Assembly: GCA_038093515.1 (NCBI GenBank)
Contig: JBBPSI010000328.1
Span: 1 to 23,187, forward strand
Direction of reading: 5' to 3'
From: Butyriboletus loyo
Lineage: Eukaryota; Basidiomycota; Agaricomycetes; Boletales; Boletaceae
DNA: 23,187 nt
Shown here: positions 16,919 to 23,187 of the stretch, in pieces
Layout: each line of letters starts with the position of its first letter
How positions within the stretch are numbered: the first letter of the stretch is position 1
The notes under the pieces: model-generated
Told to the model about the DNA's origin: nothing
What the model saw: only the letters and a program-made list of their open reading frames with translations
The model's database searches: none
Position numbers and translations under genes: made by a program

Positions 16919-17690
16919 TCAAATTACCTCCGATTCATTCACGTCCCCTTCCACAATCCGATCCTGCCTCGGGGCGACATCTGCGAATGCAATCGCAGAC
17001 ACGGCGGCGTTTCGAGGCTGCGATAACGCATCGAATCCGCTCCCAGTGCGTGCCCTGGCAATGGCCACGAGAGTCACCATCATACAGCTCTCGCACGCTG
17101 ATGATGAACCGAGGCATAATGGGGTACACAGATACGTAATAAAGCGTGGTCAGGGAGAGCGCCAAATTGCTGTTTAGTGTAGACACCTGTTCCAGCATGG
17201 ATGCGATGTTGAAAAAAAATATGATCCTGTTGAGGGGAAAAGATTTAAGTGGACGGTTTCCCGCAAACGGTCGGAAACAAGACGGGTGTGAGAAAGTGAT
17301 GGGGCGAATGGAAACGAGAGAGTAGGAGGGAAGCGAGACGTACGCGATGAAATAAAAGATACCGTCTCTGACGAATTGTTGCATGTACACTGTTTAGTCG
17401 CTCTGTACATCTTCAGACAGCGAGAACCAAAAGGGGAGTACTAAGAACGAACTGTGGGATTTCAGCGTACGCCGAAAGTAGCGATGGCATGTTGTTCCGT
17501 GAGAAACTGCAAAATGAGAAATCGAGAAATTGAACAACTGTGACTGGAGAGGGGGGTGGAGGGTGATGAACGACCACCTCCGTGAGATACAGTGACGCGT
17601 GTCGTTTAGCTCGGGACATACCTGAGAGGTTGGTATTGGGATTGCTGTAAAAATAATGTAACAGATAACTGTCCGCACGATACGGTCAAC
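16919..17690 (-). pseudogene. DUF6533-like fungal multipass membrane protein, frameshifted
   Basis: Conserved pieces of an agaricomycete integral membrane family lie in order on the minus strand but in different frames. They are a hydrophobic segment RTVICYIIFTAIPIPTSQ (17678-17622), then an intron with GTATGT and TTTTGCAG borders, then PSLLSAYAEIPQFVLSTPLL. Next come MYRATKQ and MQQFVRDGIFYFIAYV in two further frames, and after another intron-like stretch LALSLTTLYYVSVYPIMPRF and ISVRELYD. A last frame change gives LSQPRNAAVSAIAFADVAP and VEGDVNESEVI, ending at the TGA at 16921-16919. FIISVRELYD and AFADVAP-VVEGD are hallmarks of the family's cytosolic tail as I know it. At least three frame changes make it inactive. 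The family name is from memory of its motifs. Confidence 0.5.
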
Positions 17691-18650
17691 CCAAAACTAT
17701 ATGCCCGCTCGTTCGATCTAGGGGTAGGCCCGCCTTAAATACTTGTTCCGCGTGGGACTTGAGCACGGTCGTGGAGGCTTTGCTTTGTTCATGTCCCTTG
17801 CCAGCCTCGCTGACAACCCTGTGCCGTTTTTTACGCTCGGAAGAAGAAGTTGATTCAAATGTGAGTGCTACCTAGTCTTTCGCGGGGATAGTGGCGTCTA
17901 CCGTGTCTCAGAAGCCAGTCAGGTGGTCCAAAGAGGTGGTAAGTCGGGACCCGGTATGATCGAAGAGAGGAAAGGTGCGGAATTGGAGCCAGGAGATGGT
18001 TTAGAAGCACAAGGGACCATTGGGTATGGGCTAGACGCGGGTGGGGGAAGCGATCAGATCGTACGAGGGGCTCGCGATGAAAAACGACTCGTCTGTTGAT
18101 CCCGGGGACCAGATGAGTGCGCTAAAATGTTGCGGACCAACGTTTGCGCGTGATGAAAGAGACAAAGTTGGCTGTCATACAAACAAGCTAGTGTTTGGAA
18201 GAAAGCGCGTTTGAGTACGTTGAGGACACACGAGGAAAAGCCGTACCTGGATGTACCAAAAGATCGTTCCACGAAGAAAGTCGAATGGGATGAGTTTTGC
18301 GAGAGAAAGAGAGTTGACAGCGATTCCAGTCCAAGCATCACGGTAAATTCTGAGATGAATGGGGCGGGGGTCTGGAGAGTGGATAGGACCAGGGCAGAAG
18401 ATGGTCAAATCAATCCCTGCACCGGAGAGTTCCGCATACATCCTTCTGCCCTTCGTCACCAACGCCGATCAGCACACGACCTCGCCGCTCAATCACACTG
18501 TCAGCAAAATTCACCGACTCTGACGATGGCGCGACACCATTGGCAGAGCTCACACGCAACCCCACCTACCAGCCATCAGCTGGACCACAAACTGGCACAA
18601 AACGGGCGATTTCAGACTCGCTAAGTGGAGCGGAGTGACGAGGAATTGAT
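17691..18650. other. Intergenic/unrecognised stretch between the two duplication copies
   Basis: A TATA-like TATTTAA (minus, 17741-17735) could be a relic promoter of the membrane-protein pseudogene. A minus frame (18462-18238) ends IPFDFLRGTIFWYIQ directly before a GTACGG donor and may be an exon, but I do not recognise it. A plus frame at 18211-18624 overlaps it and has no known domain. No RNA gene is evident. Confidence 0.35.
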
Positions 18651-18651
18651 G

Positions 18652-19021
18652 CACGCAGATGATGAACGTGCCGACCCTAAAAATGGTTGAACCACAAGGT
18701 AAGTACCAACTATACATGCGTTCCTTTCACTCATTTGGCTTCGTTTTACAGCAAAACGACTCTGGCTTGTGAGAGACGCTCTTGTTGCGGCTGCAGAGGA
18801 CCAAAATGGTACGTTTTCCATGTTTCCTATTCACACACAGTTGACTACGACTAACCTTAGTTGCAATAGCATCGTGCAAGACACCAGCAGCGACAGCGCA
18901 TACACGGCGAAATCAAGTCGGGGGACCTCAGGTAAGTGACAAAAGACTAACCTGTTATTGCTTCGAACTCGTGGGTATACAGCAAGTATGAATGTGTCGA
19001 AATCAGCTCACGCGGCCTCAG
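18652..19021 (+). pseudogene. Remnant of a multi-exon plus-strand gene, copy B
   Basis: Four consensus introns or donors are visible: 18699-18751, 18809-18860, 18932-18982 and a donor at 19022. The introns are 51-53 nt, two with CTAAC branch points. The exons between are 57, 71 and 39 nt. The first pair joins in phase (RLWLVRDALVAAAEDQN then VAIASCKTPAATAHTRR), but no frame passes through the 39-nt exon without a stop. The splice sites survive while the coding frame does not, or one junction is misjudged. Part of this is shared with 12151-12260 of copy A. Confidence 0.35.
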
Positions 19022-19049
19022 GTAAGTCCCTCACATATACCACGATGTA

Positions 19050-20062
19050 TAGTGTTTATCGTCCGACTCTTCGATCATTCTCGTCCGACTCTCGTTATCC
19101 TAAATTCAGGTACCGTGTTCAGGTTCTAAAAACTGGGCGGGAACCGTGGTGAGATTTTTTTCGCGGTCGACGCCACATTGATTCCTGAGCAGGTCCTCAA
19201 GCGCACGACTTGCACAAAGCCACCACACCCGCGTCGATTATTCTAGTACCCATCTGTTATCATTCGCTCGCAGGTTGAGCCTGACATGCTGTACTAGGGG
19301 TATCCTCGCCCCGCACACCTGTTTAGCGCTCCAGCCAACTCTCCAACTCTCTGCAGAACAAGCATAACTCGCCCATGTCGATTAGATGCCTTGTCTTTGC
19401 GAATTGGCTGGCCGATCAGCAGCTCGTAGGCGACTTTTGGGGTGCTGGTGGCTGGGGCACGTGGAGTGTCTACAAGGGTTCGTGTGAACCTGCTTCCTCT
19501 GGCTCGAGCTACGAGGAACGGGGTTCCTAATAGTTCTGCGAGCGCGTATGGCGGAGCTGGAGCGTGAAGACCTTGTAGTTGCGATCGGCTAGGTGTTATG
19601 CCTTGGTCAACATCGTCACTATCAATTATCAATTACATAGTGTCCTACAATCCCAACCTCTGCAAGTGGATAGACTTTGTTTATGACCATTGCGTGAATA
19701 TGGCAAGTTCGATCATGGACAGGCTTATCATACTGATGTTGCGAGGTGACACGAAATCAAAGAACTGCACGATCGATGTCCACATATTGTGATTTAGAAT
19801 AGTATCCACAGGAACGGTCTGGATCAAGGTAAGTCATCGTGTGTACCTGAACGATTACACAACAACCACGCTGGCACGGTGACTCGGATTGCAAGGGTAG
19901 AGTACCTCGATCCTTCCTGATGCTGATCCACCGTAAGTATAACGGTGTAAGTGAAGGAAAAGTTATGCGCACCGTTACACGGACCCCCGGGGCCGAGGGG
20001 TCAGATGGATCGTTCGCTGGTAGTGGTTGCGTCTAATAGGACGTGAGCTGTGGTGACGAGGC
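19050..20062. other. No recognisable gene; partly conserved 3' flank of WD40-B
   Basis: Positions 19050-19500 have no match elsewhere in the window and no recognisable frame. Positions 19500-20062 align with 12870-12990 and 13281-13698 of copy A, including the GGACCCCCGGGGCCGAGGGG block near 19980. A minus frame at 19294-19632 shares ALAELLGTP with copy A but is otherwise unlike it. Confidence 0.4.
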
Positions 20063-21728
20063 CTACATGACCAGGAAGAGGCATACTGGGTCTGTTACCG
20101 TTGGATCCGCAACACGCTCTCCGCTGCGAGAGGCATCTTCATTTGGATGTTTAGGAGCAGTAGTGGCCTTGGCAGGAGGTTTAGGCTGTAGTATCTGATG
20201 AGTTCCTGTATACAAATCCAAGAAATAGTAACGAACCTGTCGGTTTCTGGCATATCCTGTAGTCGTTCGCTAAGATGAAATGTTAGATAGCGCGCGTCTG
20301 ATTGTCTAGGCAAGGAAGAATACTCACTCGCTTACGTTGACCCGCAGCCATCCACGAAGGGCCCTCGGTTGTGGTATCTACTCTCGCTGGGGAGTGAGAT
20401 CGATGAGCGGCGGGTTGGCGTGCCTTTCCGAAACGTCGACCTGGCTTGTGTGAAGTGGCGTCCTTCTCACTTTTTCGCGGTAGCAGCTTTTTGAATATTG
20501 AGCGAATCTGTGACTCGGAACGTGCCTCTGTAGGGGAGTCGAGTGGGGGTAGCTCCCGGGGATCGGCAGCGTCGGTCGGGGATGGTGGCTGCAGTAACTT
20601 CAACACAGAAGCAAGAAACAGAACGAGGTGGCCACCAACCTCTTCAAAGTTGAATTCGGCCGCTGGCGTGCTCGGTCCGGGGACCTCATGCTATGATATC
20701 GTGAGAACTCGCGTCGAACGGGAACAGAACGAGTGGATACCTCGAGATCACTAGTTGATGTCTAATATTGTGTGTGATGAGATGGTTTGATAGAATAGCC
20801 AAATACTTACATGGAAAGGACCATATGACTCTGGGAGAATATGACCAAGGGCACGCACAGCGACTTTTCCATCCTGTCGTCCAGTTGCCAGATATGCGTC
20901 ATCTGGGGAGAGGGTGATCGAGTATATTGTTGTGCTGTCCTCAATGGCAGAGCCAATCTGAGTCAGAGTTGACATGTCCAGGAAGAAGATGGATGAGAAT
21001 CCATATGCAGCAATGAATTTGCCATTTGCTGCTAGAGCGATGGACTCGACATTGCTGTCAAAAGCTGGTGACTCGGCGACCTGGGATCCCGTGGACACAG
21101 CGAAAGACTTGATTTTGCGGTCATCAGTTGCCGCAAAAAGTTGCTGGTTGTCACTGGACCATGCAAGTGGAGTGGCTACATAAATTGAGGTTGTTTTGGT
21201 CTCGATTGTGACGAGTTCATCGCCATTGTGACTGTCGAAAATGCGGATCAAGCCTTCACTACGGGAAGTGGCAATGCGCTCGCCATTTGGGGAGAATTTG
21301 ATTCCATTGACCTCATTGTCATGTCGGAGTGGGCTGATGAGTCTCTCCCCTGTTGTTATGCTCCAAATGTTCGCTGTCTTGTCGCCAGCAGTGGCAAACC
21401 TCATCGAATCTGGAGAGACATTGACCACATACACATCGTTTCCGCCGTCCACCTGGATGGCCTTTGCATGCAGCTCTGCATCCCACACACTTGCACCCTC
21501 ATTGGTCCCGCATACTACCCACTGGTGATCTCTTGACACAGAGATGGCAAACACGTCCATTCCCATTTGGTTTCCGACCTCTTGATTGTCTTCAAGTCGC
21601 CATCATTGAATGCCATCACTACTCCCACTCAAAAGATGCTTTCCATCAGACTGGAATGCGACTGCCCACACTAAATCATCGCAACCAGTGTCAAGTACTA
21701 TTGTTGGGTCTTGCTGCATTGTCAGCAT
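20063..21728 (-). pseudogene. WD40 repeat protein, copy B, with premature stop
   Basis: Exon borders match copy A: 21728-20811 (918 nt, same length), 20690-20640, 20588-20328 and 20269-20063, with introns of 120, 51 and 58 nt. After 41 codons the frame meets TGA at 21605-21603, where copy A has CGA (GIQR in A). Everything downstream is open and conserved, e.g. VNVSPDSMRFATAGDKTANI and ITLSPDDAYLATGRQDGKVA. An ATG at 21566 could start a shorter protein lacking the first repeat. The last exon reads past the position of the copy A stop (GTATGC instead of GTATGA) to a TAG at 20065-20063. It also carries an extra segment NRQVRYYFL. Conservation of the rest suggests late inactivation or a functional shorter form. 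Confidence 0.7.
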
Positions 21729-22266
21729 TCAACGCTATCACTCTTCGCAGCTGCTACATACCGGTCTTTGTCGACGACATCCTCACTGATGGTACACTGT
21801 CGTGGAGTTCGAAGAGTGGAAGAAAAATGGTTTCGGTTCACTCGTGGGTGCGCAAACCTGCTCCTTAAACATGCTTCCTTATTCTCTATATGGGTCACAA
21901 TTGCCTTGTGTCTTTGGCGCTTATTCTTACTCCCACCCGCTCCTAAAAATGCGTACATTCCATCACCCTCCCGAACAGGGAGTGTTCTCATTCCATACCA
22001 CCCGATCCCAAATCGCGTCACACTCACATTCAATGGCACAGCCTCCACATCTTCAATATTATCATAATACTCCTCATCGTCATCTGGTTGTCGCTCTACA
22101 GACATGCCATGGTCGAGCTGCTCCGACCAGCTCATGTGACGGAGTGTACGACCGTCGTCGCGATGCTCGTCAAGTCCGTGACAGTCTATGCCACCTTTTG
22201 ACCCTTATTCTGATCCCATTTGCGATTGTACAAGTTCACGCAAGTCCTTGGGGGGAGCTCAGGTAA
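21729..22266 (-). other. Upstream region of WD40-B with conserved exon-like block
   Basis: An ATG at 22135 opens MSWSEQLDHGMSVERQPDDD and stays open to 21722 through SEDVVDKDR, next to a GTATGT donor near 21760. An intron of about 48 nt would end at the CAG before CAAGACCC in the WD40 exon. With these borders the phase does not match the WD40 frame, and in copy A the downstream frame is different. The block is therefore a conserved but unresolved 5' exon or a separate small gene. Confidence 0.35.
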
Positions 22267-22410
22267 GTTCCATAGCCTCCGACCTCATATGTCTTGATTT
22301 GGTGGTGGGGCGTGTTCTCGCTCTGACATATCGCCCTTAATGCCCTGCGGCTGCGGGCATGCAGCGGATCGCACCGTTATTGATAGAAAACCATGGAAAT
22401 GGGGTGTGTC

Positions 22411-23187
22411 AGCAGTGTGTCGTCAGTGACCTCGTCGACCGCGAACGAGGATAAGGATATCGATATCGGATGGTTCACCGACGTTCAATTTTGCGTTGGA
22501 CATGTCTTATTCGTAGACTGTCCGTATTTCAGCTCGCTGATCGCGACAGGTGACCGTGGAAGTGGTGAGCAAGGGCAGGTGAGAGGAGATCGTTCTATCC
22601 GGGTTGTGATGTAGCATCGATCGTTCATCCATTTATCTCTATCTCTCCTTTGGCCATGTCTCCGTCATGACCTCATTTCGTTTTTGGTTTTCACTTTATT
22701 CTTTTAGGTGTTTGTCAGTGTACCCTTCACATCTCTAGTTATATACCCCTAGGATATCTAGATGCCTTGCACCGTCGATGCTTCTCACGAGATGGAATCA
22801 AGTCGTGATTCTGCCCACAACTAATCAGGTCTCCTTGACAAAAATAGCCTTTACCCTTCCCGAGTTCTGGACGACGACTATTTCTCCTGCAAAGTGCTGC
22901 TCCGTGCAGACAAGCTATCAACCCCGCCACATCGAGTTGGAACCCACCTCGCAATGATATCGGTGGTAACATTGATCAACGGTCGGCGTTCTTGTGGGAT
23001 TTATCTCGTCGATCGCACGGTTGTCTGATCGTGGTCCCAATCGAAAACGGGACGGATCAGAAGTTCGGATTAGTATCAGGAGACCCGATCCGTCGTCTGA
23101 TGTAATACGAATGATGAGTCAATCTGGTCCAAGGTTAGGGTTTCCTTTCAACACAGCGATCACCATGACTGGCATCCTTGCCATCGC
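22411..23187. other. No convincing gene; possible start of a gene at the right edge
   Basis: A short plus frame (22393-22614) with no known motif begins in the end of copy B. The rest is AT/GC-mixed unique sequence. At 23165 CACCATGAC opens MTGILAI to the window edge, a good fungal start context but only seven codons long. Confidence 0.25.

Larger units (their letters stand above)
18773..22410. repeat. Segmental duplication, copy B
   Basis: Collinear with 12151-16445. The left boundary in A coincides with the end of the element 1 LTR (GGGAC in A, GAGAC in B at 18773), so B extends further left than what is preserved of A. B lacks the hAT-like segment, the 270-nt hairpin segment and the 565-nt segment of A. 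The right boundary lies at the inverted repeat near 22400. Confidence 0.85.

Noticed and set aside
16397..17026. A 209-codon plus frame
   Set aside because: Starts inside the inverted repeat of copy A, is antisense to the membrane-protein pseudogene at its end, and has no domain.
23135..23140. A TTAGGG motif as telomeric repeat
   Set aside because: A single occurrence in unique sequence.
1..23187. tRNA, rRNA or CRISPR features
   Set aside because: No cloverleaf-like, rRNA-like or regularly spaced repeat sequence was seen; no scan could be run.

Overview
The window looks like nuclear DNA of a filamentous basidiomycete, probably an agaricomycete. Every gene that can be read has several short introns of about 46-58 nt with GT..AG borders and CTRAY-type branch points. 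The transposons are fungal Ty3/gypsy chromoviruses, and the duplicated WD40 propeller gene belongs to a family typical of mushroom genomes. Nothing looks bacterial.

Layout. At the left edge (1-696, minus) is the 5' part of a gene whose spliced product resembles the OB-fold of the telomeric shelterin protein TPP1/Tpz1. It shares a 130-nt divergent promoter with a plus-strand gene at 827, whose disordered N-terminus resembles agaricomycete chitin synthase tails. That gene breaks off near 1450, where it is fused in frame to the reverse transcriptase of a 5'-truncated chromovirus (element 1, about 1451-12150, plus). Element 1 carries two insertions of a second family: a solo LTR (1700-2126, duplicated target CATTT) and a full-length element 2 (2935-10062, minus, duplicated target CTTTC). 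Read across the insertions, the element 1 pol frame is open to its chromodomain, polypurine tract and 244-bp 3' LTR.

Element 2 has 427- and 426-bp LTRs, gag, pol (protease, RT, RNase H, integrase, chromodomain) and an extra third ORF after pol. The third ORF encodes a 423-aa protein with three zinc knuckles, lies in the pol frame and is separated from it by a single stop. The first bases of the predicted transcript, placed by a TATA box 32 nt upstream, are complementary to the sequence beside the 5' LTR, which suggests Tf1-like self-primed reverse transcription.

The right half (12151-22410) is a diverged tandem segmental duplication, copy A 12151-about 16445 and copy B about 18773-22410. Each copy carries a minus-strand seven-repeat WD40 gene with a Pro/Ser-rich tail and conserved introns. 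Copy A is open; copy B has a CGA-to-TGA nonsense change in repeat 1. Between the copies lies a frameshifted pseudogene of a fungal DUF6533-like membrane protein (about 16919-17690). Much of the remaining sequence is degraded or unrecognised. The region reads as TE-rich accessory DNA beside a conserved gene pair.
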